Source: Candidatus Scalindua sp. | GTDB taxonomy: Bacteria; Planctomycetota; Brocadiia; Brocadiales; Scalinduaceae | DNA: 64,000 nt | Direction of reading: 5' to 3' | NCBI GenBank assembly: GCA_030748215.1 | Contig: JASMMK010000060.1 | Coordinates: forward strand, 1-64,000 | Part shown: one piece after another, positions 26,104 through 35,356 of the stretch | How positions within the stretch are numbered: position 1 is the stretch's first letter | How the letters are laid out: each line of letters starts with the position of its first letter | Program-made: the position numbers and the translations under genes | The notes under the pieces: generated by a model | Told to the model about the DNA's origin: nothing | The model's database searches: none | Seen by the model: only the letters and a program-made list of their open reading frames with translations

Positions 26104-28356
26104 CTATAGTAACATATAAGGATCCACATCTATCATCATCTGGACCTTTTTAGAATTTCTATTTTCGCTTTCAATGCTTGTTAAAATTGTATGCAGGTTT
26201 TTAAAACTATCCGCCTTAACTATTAAGTGCCATCTATAGTTATCTTTAACCTTAACAATCGGAGCTGGTGCAGGGCCTAAAACTCCAACCTTGTCTTTAC
26301 GCAAACCCGCCAGAAGCGAACCGCCGGACAATTTTATTGTATTCATTAGCCTCTCAGCAACTTCCGAGGCTTTTTCCTTAACATCCTGATCTCTTTTTCC
26401 TCGTAATACAACTCTGGCCAATCTTCCATATGGAGGATAATAAAGTTGCTTTCTATATTCAAGCTCTTTTTTGGCAAATCCATCATAGTCATGTGTTGCA
26501 GCATGCGTAATGCTGTAATGGTCAGGATTAAAGGTTTGGACGATAACCTTGCCTCCTTTTGAGCCTCTTCCTGTTCTTCCCGCAACCTGACATAGCAACT
26601 GGAACGTTTTTTCACTTGCCCGAAAATCAGGCAGATTGACAATCGTGTCCGCAGAAAGCACTCCAACTAAAGTAACATTTGGAAAGTCAAGGCCTTTTGC
26701 TATCATTTGGGTGCCTAAAAGGATATCTATTTCGCCACGACGAAAAGCGCTTAAAGCCTTTTCGTGAGAATCCCTCCCCCTCATTGTATCGCTATCCATC
26801 CTCAGAAGATTGTGCCTGGGAAATCTGGCCCTGATCAGCTCCTCCATCCTCTCAGTACCAAAACCCGTAAAACGTATACCCGGAGAACAGCAGTCAGGAC
26901 ATTCTCCCGGGACAGGTTCTTCCGAAAAGCAATAATGGCATATTACCGCATTTTTCCTCTTATGAAATGTAAGGGATATGTCACATCTTTTGCATTTTAA
27001 TACAAATCCACATCTTCTACAACTTATAAAAGGCGAAAACCCGCGTCTGTTTAAAAGTAACAGCACCTGCTCTTTTTTAGAAAGGCACTTCTTCATACTA
27101 AGCTCAAGATAATCCGATATCGGCTTCTGCCCTTTACCTCCAAATATCTCACGCCGCATATCAATTACTTCCACCCTGGGAAAAGGTTTATGCCCTACCC
27201 TATTCTTCAATGCTACACATTCGTACTTACCAATATCTGTATTATAAAAACTCTCAAGAGAAGGCGTTGCAGAGCCAAGTACAACCACTGCATTTTCATA
27301 TGCCGCCCTGACTACACTCACATCGCGGGCGTTATAACGCGGAGAGGTGTCCTGCTTGAATGTATTCTCGTGCTCTTCATCAATTACGATAAGCCCCACA
27401 TCTTCTAAAGGGGCAAATATTGCAGAACGGGCACCAACAACAACATCCGCATTGCCACTCTTAATATCCCACCATTGATCACTTCTCTGCCGCTCGGTCA
27501 AACTGCTATGCAAGACGGCTACTCTATCAAAACGGGATTTGAACCTTTCAATAGTTTGTGGCGTGAGAGATATTTCAGGAACCAGAACTATGGCCTTCAT
27601 CCCTAAAGTAACTACTTCTGAGATCGTCTGAAGATAGACCTCTGTCTTGCCGCTTCCTGTAACACCTTTCAGTAAAACGACACTATGCTTTCTCTCTTTT
27701 ATTTTTCTCCTGATAAGCCTGATTGCCACTTCCTGCTCTTCGGTCGAAGAGAAATGAGATGTTTTTATGAAGTGTTTTCCTGCAAAGATGGAATCGCTTA
27801 CTTCTCTTTTATCAAGGGTAATAAAACCTCGATCTCTAAGCCTGTTAACACTATCCATTTTGCACTCGCTGATACTTGCTAATTCCGGAAATGTGATCTC
27901 GCCTGTTTCAGCAAGAACCTCCAGCACTTTTGCCTGCTTTGGTGCTCTTTTTTTGATCGTGGAAATCATCTCTTCTACAGAGACTCCATCTGTACATAGT
28001 CTTATAACGCTTACCGTTCTGGATTTAATACCCTTCCTTACCACAGAGGGTAAAAAGGATTCCAGCGCTTCTCCCAAGCCACAAAAATAGAAATTAGCCA
28101 TCCATTCCGCAACTCCCAACATTTTGGAATTCAAGATAGGTGTTGTGTCAATTACGTGTGTTATGTCCTTTAGCGTCTTTACGTCTGATGTATTGGTCAG
28201 CCCGACACAATACCCCACAACGGTCCTCCTCCCGAAAGGAACCTTAACCCTTTTACCGATTTCTACATGATTTACTAAGGATGGTGGGATTTTGTAGTGA
28301 AATTTTTTATTGAGAGGGATATCCAGGACTACTTCGGCGAAATTCCCATAAGCCAT
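26104..28356 (-). CDS. priA: Primosomal replication restart helicase PriA
   Basis: The 750-residue product matches PriA: an N-terminal DNA-binding region (VVLDIPLNKKFHYKIP), Walker A GVTGSGKTEVYL, DEEH motif, VVGARSAIFAP, the paired zinc-binding cysteine segment (CRRCGFVLKCKRC...CHYC...CPDC) and the C-terminal helicase half with QMIAKGLDFPNV and QVAGRTGRG. It reloads the replisome at stalled forks. Length is normal. Its end touches guaB, so the two probably form one transcript. Confidence 0.96.
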   Translation of the reverse strand: MAYGNFAEVVLDIPLNKKFHYKIPPSLVNHVEIGKRVKVPFGRRTVVGYCVGLTNTSDVKTLKDITHVIDTTPILNSKMLGVAEWMANFYFCGLGEALESFLPSVVRKGIKSRTVSVIRLCTDGVSVEEMISTIKKRAPKQAKVLEVLAETGEITFPELASISECKMDSVNRLRDRGFITLDKREVSDSIFAGKHFIKTSHFSSTEEQEVAIRLIRRKIKERKHSVVLLKGVTGSGKTEVYLQTISEVVTLGMKAIVLVPEISLTPQTIERFKSRFDRVAVLHSSLTERQRSDQWWDIKSGNADVVVGARSAIFAPLEDVGLIVIDEEHENTFKQDTSPRYNARDVSVVRAAYENAVVVLGSATPSLESFYNTDIGKYECVALKNRVGHKPFPRVEVIDMRREIFGGKGQKPISDYLELSMKKCLSKKEQVLLLLNRRGFSPFISCRRCGFVLKCKRCDISLTFHKRKNAVICHYCFSEEPVPGECPDCCSPGIRFTGFGTERMEELIRARFPRHNLLRMDSDTMRGRDSHEKALSAFRRGEIDILLGTQMIAKGLDFPNVTLVGVLSADTIVNLPDFRASEKTFQLLCQVAGRTGRGSKGGKVIVQTFNPDHYSITHAATHDYDGFAKKELEYRKQLYYPPYGRLARVVLRGKRDQDVKEKASEVAERLMNTIKLSGGSLLAGLRKDKVGVLGPAPAPIVKVKDNYRWHLIVKADSFKNLHTILTSIESENRNSKKVQMMIDVDPYMLL

Positions 28357-28476
28357 TACAATATAAGTCCTTACAAATTTTTTGAATTGTAGTAATATCG
28401 CAGAATAGTATCACAATTATAATAAAGTGTCAAGATAAGCATAGATGTGCAAGCATATTATCCTTGCTTTACCGTC

Positions 28477-28499
28477 TCAATATTTCTATAAAATATTGA
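28477..28499. repeat. 9-bp inverted repeat in the priA/amidase gap
   Basis: TCAATATTT and AAATATTGA form perfect 9-base arms around CTATA in the divergent gap between priA and the amidase. The AT-rich stem is weak as a terminator; an operator is possible. No clear promoter hexamer pair was found nearby. Confidence 0.35.
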
Positions 28500-28605
28500 T
28501 TTTAAGGGACTTTTTCAGGTACATAAGCATAAGTCTTTTAATAAGCCCACACCCTGAAAGAGAATATTATTATTCCTCTATGCCTTGCTTTAACTAAACA
28601 ACACT

Positions 28606-29217
28606 ATGAAGATAGTTGAATGGCATGTCATAACAGTCTCGGTTGCTATGTTTGTAGCAGCAACGGGGCTTTTCGTCTACCTACCATTTATCAGTATTAA
28701 TAAGGAACCCACAGTTACCATTGCTATTAACATTGATGAATTGTGCAGGGTAGATGTAGAAGAGAACAAATGGAAATATGTAGTATTGCATCACAGTGCT
28801 ACAGACGAAGGAAATGCTGATAACTTTGATAAATATCACAGAGATACGAAAAAGTGGGAGCACGGCTTAGCCTATCACTTCGTCATCGGGAACGGAAACG
28901 GTTCGGGCAATGGTGAGATTGAAGTAGGTGATAGATGGAAGAGACAGATTCATGGCGCGCACACCGCTAATATGGACCTTAATCGAATTTCTATCGGCAT
29001 CTGTCTTGTCGGGAATTTCGAAGCGGACAACGAACCCACAAACAACCAGCTTGCATCTCTCGTAAGCCTGGTCACTTATTTTTCTGAAAAATATCACATC
29101 CCTAAATCACGCATCGTTAGACATAGCCAGGTCCTTCAAAAAGGTACCGCATGTCCCGGAAAAAACTTTCCTTACAAACAATTTATTAATGAAGTAAGTT
29201 CGTTACATCCACTATAA
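28606..29217 (+). CDS. Membrane-anchored N-acetylmuramoyl-L-alanine amidase (PGRP/Amidase_2)
   Basis: The 203-residue product has an N-terminal membrane anchor or signal (about 9-29) and a type 2 amidase domain. Zinc ligands of the T7-lysozyme type are visible: H62 in VVLHHSAT, H173 in IVRHSQV and C183 in GTACPGKNFP. The segment LAYHFVIGNGNG carries the conserved Tyr-His pair. It should cleave the bond between muramic acid and the stem peptide in the periplasm. It is a single plus-strand gene between two minus-strand blocks. Confidence 0.9.
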   Translation: MKIVEWHVITVSVAMFVAATGLFVYLPFISINKEPTVTIAINIDELCRVDVEENKWKYVVLHHSATDEGNADNFDKYHRDTKKWEHGLAYHFVIGNGNGSGNGEIEVGDRWKRQIHGAHTANMDLNRISIGICLVGNFEADNEPTNNQLASLVSLVTYFSEKYHIPKSRIVRHSQVLQKGTACPGKNFPYKQFINEVSSLHPL

Positions 29218-29248
29218 ATACACAGCGAAGCCGTCATTCGCCATGTCC

Positions 29249-29620
29249 TTATTCGTCATCGAATAAGACATTTATTTTGTTTGCCAATTCTAGTAATTTA
29301 TACGGTTTGTTAATGATAAAATCTACCTTCAAAGTATTTATCTCTGCAGATGAGTATTTGTCGAACGAACCCGTGGAAATACCTATCTTAGGCACTTTAT
29401 CTAACTCATTCAGTGCTGTTATTACATCGTATCCCGTTACATCAGGCATGTTCAAATCACATATCACCAGGTCAAAATTCTCTCTTCTTGCCAACTCAAT
29501 AGCCTCAGCCCCATTACCAACAGCCTTGACTATATGGCCCACTCTTGAAAAGAATATATCCAGTATATTGCAGATTTTTTCTTCATCATCTACCACGAGA
29601 ATGCTGAGCCCATTAGCCAT
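29249..29620 (-). CDS. Single-domain response regulator (CheY-like)
   Basis: The 123-residue product is one receiver domain: acidic pair D11-D12 (VVDDEEK), phosphoacceptor D55 (LVICDLNMPDV), a Ser/Thr switch in GISTGS and a Lys in INKPYKL. There is no output domain, so it must act through protein contact. It lies 15 bases after the histidine kinase gene on the same strand and is presumably its partner. Confidence 0.92.
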   Translation of the reverse strand: MANGLSILVVDDEEKICNILDIFFSRVGHIVKAVGNGAEAIELARRENFDLVICDLNMPDVTGYDVITALNELDKVPKIGISTGSFDKYSSAEINTLKVDFIINKPYKLLELANKINVLFDDE

Positions 29621-29635
29621 TTTATCCGGGCTAGA

Positions 29636-30511
29636 TTATAATGATATTTTCTGCTGTCTATTTTCATTATTAATCGGCAGACTCAGGGTCACTGCTGTAC
29701 CCCTTCCCTCCTCACTTTCTACCTCTATCTTACCACCATGTCTTTTTATTATACTATAAGCAACACCCAAACCCAGCCCTGTTCTTTCTGATCTCCTGGT
29801 AGTGAAAAACGGATCGAACATCTGATTCTTTACCTCTTCGGACATACCCAGGCCTGTATCAGAGATTTTCACAAATACCGTGTCCTCATTACTCCATGTA
29901 CTAAATGAGATACTACCGCCATCAGGCATTGCATCCAGCGCATTGTTTACTATATTTATAAACACCTCTCTTAACTCTGTGGGATCACAAAATACTCCAG
30001 GTATTCTTTTCATGCCGTTTCTGTCTATTTTATATTTCATCTCCGTGAAATGAGCTATATTTTTCCATCCTGGCATTGTAGAGTCCATCACCTCAACTAT
30101 TAATTGCTTTAAATCAAAAAAGAGGTACTCGGAAGTATCTTTATCTGTTTTTGCAAAAGTAATCATACTTCTAACTATTCCAGCCCCCCTGTCACTAGCT
30201 TTCTCAATATTATGCAACCCTTTTTTCAATTCCTTTTTATTCTCAAAACTGTCTTCCATCACCTCAGCACTGCCATGAACGATTGCAAGAATATTGTTAA
30301 ACTCATGGGCAACTCCGGCTACTACAGTTCTAAGAGAATTCATTTTTTCTAACTGCAATGAATTCTCTCTCCTCTTCTCACGTTTGACAGCTTTTTCCAA
30401 GGCTAAAACAGAAAAAAGGAAATTCCCATTTGTGTCTACCACAGGTATGGCAACCATATATTTCGAATCAAACATGCCATCTTTTCTTATTAATAATAAG
30501 CCCCGTTCCAT
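29636..30511 (-). CDS. Sensor histidine kinase, catalytic part (3' part of a frameshifted gene)
   Basis: The frame holds the kinase core: phosphoacceptor H69 in VAGVAHEFNNILA, N box NIVNNALDAMPDGG, G boxes VKISDTGLGMSEEV and RTGLGLGVAYSII. Its first 40 residues (RKDGMFDSKYMVAIPVVDTN) look like the second half of a PAS domain. The first half of that domain is at the end of the next gene upstream, in a different frame. I infer that both were one protein of about 560 residues and that an extra A in the run at 30482-30485 separates them. Confidence 0.85.
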   Translation of the reverse strand: MERGLLLIRKDGMFDSKYMVAIPVVDTNGNFLFSVLALEKAVKREKRRENSLQLEKMNSLRTVVAGVAHEFNNILAIVHGSAEVMEDSFENKKELKKGLHNIEKASDRGAGIVRSMITFAKTDKDTSEYLFFDLKQLIVEVMDSTMPGWKNIAHFTEMKYKIDRNGMKRIPGVFCDPTELREVFINIVNNALDAMPDGGSISFSTWSNEDTVFVKISDTGLGMSEEVKNQMFDPFFTTRRSERTGLGLGVAYSIIKRHGGKIEVESEEGRGTAVTLSLPINNENRQQKISL

Positions 30512-31337
30512 CCTTTATAAAACCCTCCATACCTTTCTGAAAAGCATCATAGTACCTATCCGGAACAATCATCTTATGTAAATTTTTTCCAATTACCTCT
30601 TCTCTAGAGTAACCAAACATCCTTTCAGCAGCCTCATTCCAGAATGAAACTTTTCCTTCATCATCCATCATGATTATGGTATCAAAAGCCGAAGATGCTA
30701 TTTTTTGGATTTTCTCCACGTTTTCCTGCAGTACATCCTCAACCTGCTCACGCCTGATGATTTCATTTAATAGTTTTGTGTTTTTCTCCTTCAGTTTTTT
30801 TGTACGCTCGATCACGTGCGCTTCAAGGTATTTGTTGAATAAAGTCAGCTTTTCTTCCATCCGTTTACGTTGCGTGATATCTTCTTTAACCGCAACAAAA
30901 TGGGTAATAGCACCTTCACTGTTTCTGACAGGAGAGATGGATGCAGATTCCCAGTAAAGCTCGCCATTCTTCTTCTTATTACAAAATTCTCCATGCCACT
31001 CTTTACCCGACATAATGGCCTTCCATAAACGTTCGTATTCTTCAGGAGAGGTTTTATCTGTTTTTAATATGCGTGGATTTTGTCCAATTGCCTCTTCTGT
31101 ACTGTAACCTGTAAGTTGCGTAAACTTGGGATTGACATATTCAATATTGCCTTTGATATCTGTAATCACAATCGTACATGGGTTTTGTTCAACTGCGCAG
31201 GACAATATCTTGAGTTGTTCCTCTAAATGCTTATTCTCTGTGTTATTTTTTTTCTGGTCTGAATTATTTAGTGCGTTTGAGGCGGATGAAATAATTCGTG
31301 ATAACTTGTCTAACAAAGCCTGAAGTGGTTTTTGCAT
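30468..31337 (-). CDS. PAS sensor part of the same histidine kinase (5' part)
   Basis: The 289-residue frame has a complete PAS-PAC pair (CTIVITDIKGNIEYVNPKFT to HFVAVKEDITQRKRME), a coiled-coil linker, and the first half of a second PAS (FDTIIMMDDEGKVSFWNEAA to YYDAFQKGMEGFIKDGTG), then ends in unrelated residues. The rest of that PAS is found in the overlapping downstream frame. Removing one A in the AAAA at 30482-30485 would join them as NKKDGMFDSKY. A sequencing error is possible. Alone, this part could not autophosphorylate. Confidence 0.85.
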   Translation of the reverse strand: MQKPLQALLDKLSRIISSASNALNNSDQKKNNTENKHLEEQLKILSCAVEQNPCTIVITDIKGNIEYVNPKFTQLTGYSTEEAIGQNPRILKTDKTSPEEYERLWKAIMSGKEWHGEFCNKKKNGELYWESASISPVRNSEGAITHFVAVKEDITQRKRMEEKLTLFNKYLEAHVIERTKKLKEKNTKLLNEIIRREQVEDVLQENVEKIQKIASSAFDTIIMMDDEGKVSFWNEAAERMFGYSREEVIGKNLHKMIVPDRYYDAFQKGMEGFIKDGTGLIINKKRWHV

Positions 31338-31390
31338 ATAAACTTTTTTCCTATATACTATCTAGAAAAGTTCGGATTATCATGAAAAGA

Positions 31391-32722
31391 CTAATCTATT
31401 AAAGATATCATTATATCCATAACATTGGTCATTGTCGGGCCGGTAACAATGTGCTCTCTGGTCTTTTTGAAAAAATTATAAGAATCGTTATTATTTAGGA
31501 ACTCTTCCGGTTTCTGACTAAGTTTCTCCCTGGCACCCTTACAAGTATTATAGTCAACAATTGCGCCGGTGGCGTCTGTCGGCCCGTCAGTACCATCAGT
31601 ACCGGCACTTAATATCACTACACCTTCACATCCTTCTATCTCCATGGCTGCAGAGAGCGCAAATTCCTGGTTTCTGCCACCCTTTCCCTTCCCCTTTATC
31701 GTAACGGTTGTTTCACCTCCTGCAATTATACACGCCGGTTTAGGGACAGGTGTTCCTGTACAACTGACCTCTTTAGCAATTGCTGCAAAGAATTTGGCAA
31801 TTTCCCTGCTTTCACCTTCTACCAGAGAGGAGAGAACTATCGTATTATATCCCAGATCTTTAGCTTTCTCTTCAGCTGCATCCAATGCTATTTTGTTAGA
31901 ACCGACAATCACATTTTGAGTATTATCAAATATCTCATTTCCGGTTTTAGGAGTTTCTTCTACCTTCCCCATCTTTCCACTCCTGAGAAACTGGTAAACG
32001 CTATTCAGTATTTTCTCTTCCAGTGAATACTTTCGAATAATTTTATAAGCATCTTCAAAAGTGCTTTCATCCGGTACGGTAGGGCCGGATGCTATAATAT
32101 CCATCGGGTCTCCAACAACATCAGATAGCATCAGTGTGATAAGTGTTGAAGGGTATGCAGCCTTTGCAAGCTGTCCACCTTTTACAGACGATAAATGTTT
32201 TCTTACCGTATTGATCTCATCAATCGAAGCACCGCATTCGAATAGTTTCGCAGAGACAATTTGTATGCCCGGTAAAGTTATCTCTTTATGTGGCTGCACA
32301 AGTAAGGCTGATCCTCCACCGGAGATAAGGCAGATAATCAGGTCTTTTTCTCCAGTCTTGGATAGAAGCCTGAGAATATTAGAAGTACCTCTTACACTGT
32401 CTTTGTCAGGAATGGGATGTGACGCTTCGACAGTTTCAATTTTCTTGAGAGGCAAGCTATGATTATATTTCACTACAATGAGGCCATCATCTATTTTATC
32501 ACCAAGAAGGTCTTCCATGGCTTTAGCCATTGGCGCACAAGCCTTTCCGCCGCCGACAACATAGATATTCTCATAATTATCGAGATCATATTCTCTCTCT
32601 TCTACCATAAGTGTAGAATCCCGAATACTCACTTTCTTCTTCACTAACTGATTCGGATCTAATGTCCCAAGTACGTGTTCAAAGATTTCATTAGCGTGTT
32701 TTCTGAGATTAGGCATTTTCAC
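31391..32722 (-). CDS. Glycerate kinase, MOFRL family (glycerate 2-kinase)
   Basis: The 443-residue product matches the GckA/TtuD group: an N-terminal DUF4147 domain with VVGGGKACAPMAKAMED and CLISGGGSALL, then a MOFRL C-terminal domain (GGETTVTIKGKGKGGRNQEF, AGTDGTDGPTDATGA). It phosphorylates D-glycerate to 2-phosphoglycerate. The start is GTG at 32722 or the ATG two codons on. The block FprA-GpgS-GpgP lies just upstream on the same strand, so its glycerate could come from glucosylglycerate turnover (inference). Confidence 0.92.
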   Translation of the reverse strand: MKMPNLRKHANEIFEHVLGTLDPNQLVKKKVSIRDSTLMVEEREYDLDNYENIYVVGGGKACAPMAKAMEDLLGDKIDDGLIVVKYNHSLPLKKIETVEASHPIPDKDSVRGTSNILRLLSKTGEKDLIICLISGGGSALLVQPHKEITLPGIQIVSAKLFECGASIDEINTVRKHLSSVKGGQLAKAAYPSTLITLMLSDVVGDPMDIIASGPTVPDESTFEDAYKIIRKYSLEEKILNSVYQFLRSGKMGKVEETPKTGNEIFDNTQNVIVGSNKIALDAAEEKAKDLGYNTIVLSSLVEGESREIAKFFAAIAKEVSCTGTPVPKPACIIAGGETTVTIKGKGKGGRNQEFALSAAMEIEGCEGVVILSAGTDGTDGPTDATGAIVDYNTCKGAREKLSQKPEEFLNNNDSYNFFKKTREHIVTGPTMTNVMDIMISLID

Positions 32723-32824
32723 TTTAAGAATATTTTACAATAAATTTTAAAGTTAATGCAGGATGGACCGAACAAAGCGAACCCATCAAAAGCCTGACCA
32801 AGGGTATTAAATTGAAGTGATATC

Positions 32825-34009
32825 TTATTTCTGTTTCAGGGCGATTACAAACTCTTTTCCAAATTCCTGGCACTCTTTCAATGTTTTGTCTTCCAGAATT
32901 AATTTTACTCTTAAGGAAGGTTTATGAAGCTTTATGTGCAACCCGCTTAGTCTATCCTCAACCATTTTCGTAGCTTCACCACTCCAGCCGTAAGAGCCGA
33001 AAGCAGCCCCCAATTTAATTTTGAATTTGACGGAGGAGAGAAGGGCAAGCGCGTCCCAGACAGGTCTAGGAGCGTCCCCAACAATTGTTGGAGATCCGAC
33101 AATTATGCCATCTGCCTTTTCAATAGCATCCCTGACAAATTGATAATCGGTATCATTTACATCTAACATTTTAAAATTCGCACCTCCCTCTGAAACCCCT
33201 TTGGCAATAGCTTCTGCCATCTTTTTAGTGTTTCCGTATATACTGGCATACAGAATCAAAATATTCTTTGTCGCATCTGCCTGGCTCTGGCTCCAGCGAC
33301 GATAGCTTTCAATGTATTTCCGAGGATTTTCCCGTATGATCGGCCCATGTGCGGTAGCAATAATATCTACGTCTAACTCCTCAATCTTCTCAATAGCCTT
33401 AAGGACATACGGTTTAAACGGACGCATTATGCTGTCATAGTAGTAGTGGAAATTAGAATCGAAATCACCAACCAGATCATCAAACATCCTTTCATCACAA
33501 TAATGTGCACCAAACGCATCACATGTAAAAAGGATCCTCTCTTGATCTAAATAGGTGAAAACTGTATCCGGCCAATGCAGATACGGTGCAGGAAAGAACT
33601 TTAACTTGCAAGTACCCAGATCTATCTCAGGACACTCATCAATAGTTGACAGATTAAAGGGTGTATTGAGTATCTCTTTCAGTAGATGCCCGCCGGCTTT
33701 TGAAGCTATAATTTTCGCATTACATGCGTATTTTAATAGCTCTGGAAGTGCGCCTGTATGATCAGGCTCTGTATGACTTACAATGATATAATCAATGTCC
33801 GCAAGATCAACCTGTGAATTAATTCTTGAAATAAACTCTGTTGTGAAAGGCTCTTTAACCGTATCTATTAATGCAGTCTTCTCATCCTTGATTAAATATG
33901 AGTTATAAGTAGTCCCGTGATCAGTCCTGAAAATCAGATCAAATATTCTCATTTCAGGGTCTAATGCTCCAACCCAATAAATATTATCTTTTATTTTCAA
34001 ACCGTCCAT
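32825..34009 (-). CDS. Flavodiiron protein (FprA type)
   Basis: The 394-residue product has an N-terminal metallo-beta-lactamase-like diiron domain with H79-x-E81-x-D83 (SHTEPDHTG), further His ligands (ATAHGP), and a C-terminal flavodoxin domain (ILYASIYGNTKKMAEAIAKG, GSPTIVGDAPRPVWDAL, FGSYGWSGEATKM). Such enzymes reduce O2 or NO to water or N2O in anaerobes. It has no attached rubredoxin. It lies about 60 bases after GpgS on the same strand with no obvious metabolic link. Confidence 0.95.
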   Translation of the reverse strand: MDGLKIKDNIYWVGALDPEMRIFDLIFRTDHGTTYNSYLIKDEKTALIDTVKEPFTTEFISRINSQVDLADIDYIIVSHTEPDHTGALPELLKYACNAKIIASKAGGHLLKEILNTPFNLSTIDECPEIDLGTCKLKFFPAPYLHWPDTVFTYLDQERILFTCDAFGAHYCDERMFDDLVGDFDSNFHYYYDSIMRPFKPYVLKAIEKIEELDVDIIATAHGPIIRENPRKYIESYRRWSQSQADATKNILILYASIYGNTKKMAEAIAKGVSEGGANFKMLDVNDTDYQFVRDAIEKADGIIVGSPTIVGDAPRPVWDALALLSSVKFKIKLGAAFGSYGWSGEATKMVEDRLSGLHIKLHKPSLRVKLILEDKTLKECQEFGKEFVIALKQK

Positions 34010-34069
34010 TTTTTATATCTTTTCGAATAGTTCTTTATAGAATAAATTCAAGTCACAAATCTAAAACTC

Positions 34070-35278
34070 CTATTTATTATCTTTCTCAACAGCGTCAACA
34101 AGTTTTTCAAAAAAATCAGGTATTGCCGAATTCACCCTGCTCCAGTTCGGAATAAGTGGTGAATCAGTCGGATCTTCAAGGAATTGATCTCCACTCATTT
34201 TTAGTCCATTAGCAAAAGCTTCAACAGCCTTTGTCTCAAGATGTCTGTCGAAAAATAGTCCGTTTATCGCTGAATCAGTTTCATATTTTTCAATAAAAGC
34301 CTGGGCTGTCCTTAAATATGTAGTTCTCAGTGTTCTGAAGAAACCGTCATTAAATATTATGCCGGTACTTGCCAGGGTGGTGAAGATGGTCCTGGTGATG
34401 TCCATACTCATCTTCATTAATCCTGTTGTAATATCTACTTCAGAGAGAGGTTGGTGTTTATGTTCGTACGACTCACATATATCTACCTGACATATTCTCT
34501 TTTTGGAACAGTTCCTGTATATCTCTGCCAACACACCTACCTCCAGACCCCAGTCACCGGGAATTCTGTTTACCCTTGCCAGGTCTGCCAACATAGAAAA
34601 TTCTCCTGCCAGAATATATCTAAAACTATCCATGTATTTCAGAAAATCAAGATCCCCCAGCAGTCGACGTAGGGTCCGCAACAGAGGGGTTACAAAGAGC
34701 CTGGTTACCCGGCCATGCATTCGATCGGTAATGCGGCTATAATATCCTTTGCAGAATTCAAAATCCAGATTGTGATTTACAACCGGGTAACATAATCTTG
34801 CAAGGAACTCTTTGCTATATGTCTGAACGTCACAGTCATGCAACACAATTACCTTTGATTTTTCACTCGCCAGAACATAACCATAAGCCATCCATGCAGA
34901 CCTACCCTTACCATCGGCACCTGCAGAGACGTTTTTTTCATCAAGCAGTTTATAAAGCTTCTTCATCCTGGTACCATCATTCCACATCAATGTTACGTCC
35001 TGAGGCAAAACAGAAAAGAATTTCTTCGCATATTTAAATTGCTCCTTGTCAAACCTTCCCATGGTGACAACAATCTGTTTTAAGTACTTAACTTCCTTTA
35101 ACACATTAATAATTTTGGGTAATGCAGTACCTTCCAACTCAGCAAAAATTGTAGGTAATACAAGAGCAATTGGCCTCAGGCGTGAGAGTTTTTTTATTTC
35201 GGACTCCAATTTGGCAATGTCCCTGTTGCCGAATCTGTGTAGTGTTGTAATTTCGCCTGACTGATGAAAATCACCCAT
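34070..35278 (-). CDS. Glucosyl-3-phosphoglycerate synthase-like glycosyltransferase
   Basis: The 402-residue product resembles GpgS (GT81): LVLPTIFAELEGTALPKIIN, the GKGRSAWMAYG loop, DCD metal motif (D148, D150 in VLHDCDVQTYS), and a late GDWGLEVGVLAEIYRNC segment typical of this branch. It would transfer glucose from NDP-glucose to 3-phosphoglycerate. The phosphatase-type gene immediately upstream on the same strand supports this. GGGAGG before the ATG decides the start. Mannosyl specificity is an alternative that cannot be excluded. Confidence 0.82.
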   Translation of the reverse strand: MGDFHQSGEITTLHRFGNRDIAKLESEIKKLSRLRPIALVLPTIFAELEGTALPKIINVLKEVKYLKQIVVTMGRFDKEQFKYAKKFFSVLPQDVTLMWNDGTRMKKLYKLLDEKNVSAGADGKGRSAWMAYGYVLASEKSKVIVLHDCDVQTYSKEFLARLCYPVVNHNLDFEFCKGYYSRITDRMHGRVTRLFVTPLLRTLRRLLGDLDFLKYMDSFRYILAGEFSMLADLARVNRIPGDWGLEVGVLAEIYRNCSKKRICQVDICESYEHKHQPLSEVDITTGLMKMSMDITRTIFTTLASTGIIFNDGFFRTLRTTYLRTAQAFIEKYETDSAINGLFFDRHLETKAVEAFANGLKMSGDQFLEDPTDSPLIPNWSRVNSAIPDFFEKLVDAVEKDNK

Positions 35279-35356
35279 AATATAAACCTCCCACTTAATT
35301 TGAGTCCTGACAAATTAATTAGCAACGATGTACCTGAAAGGACAGCCCGCCAATTA

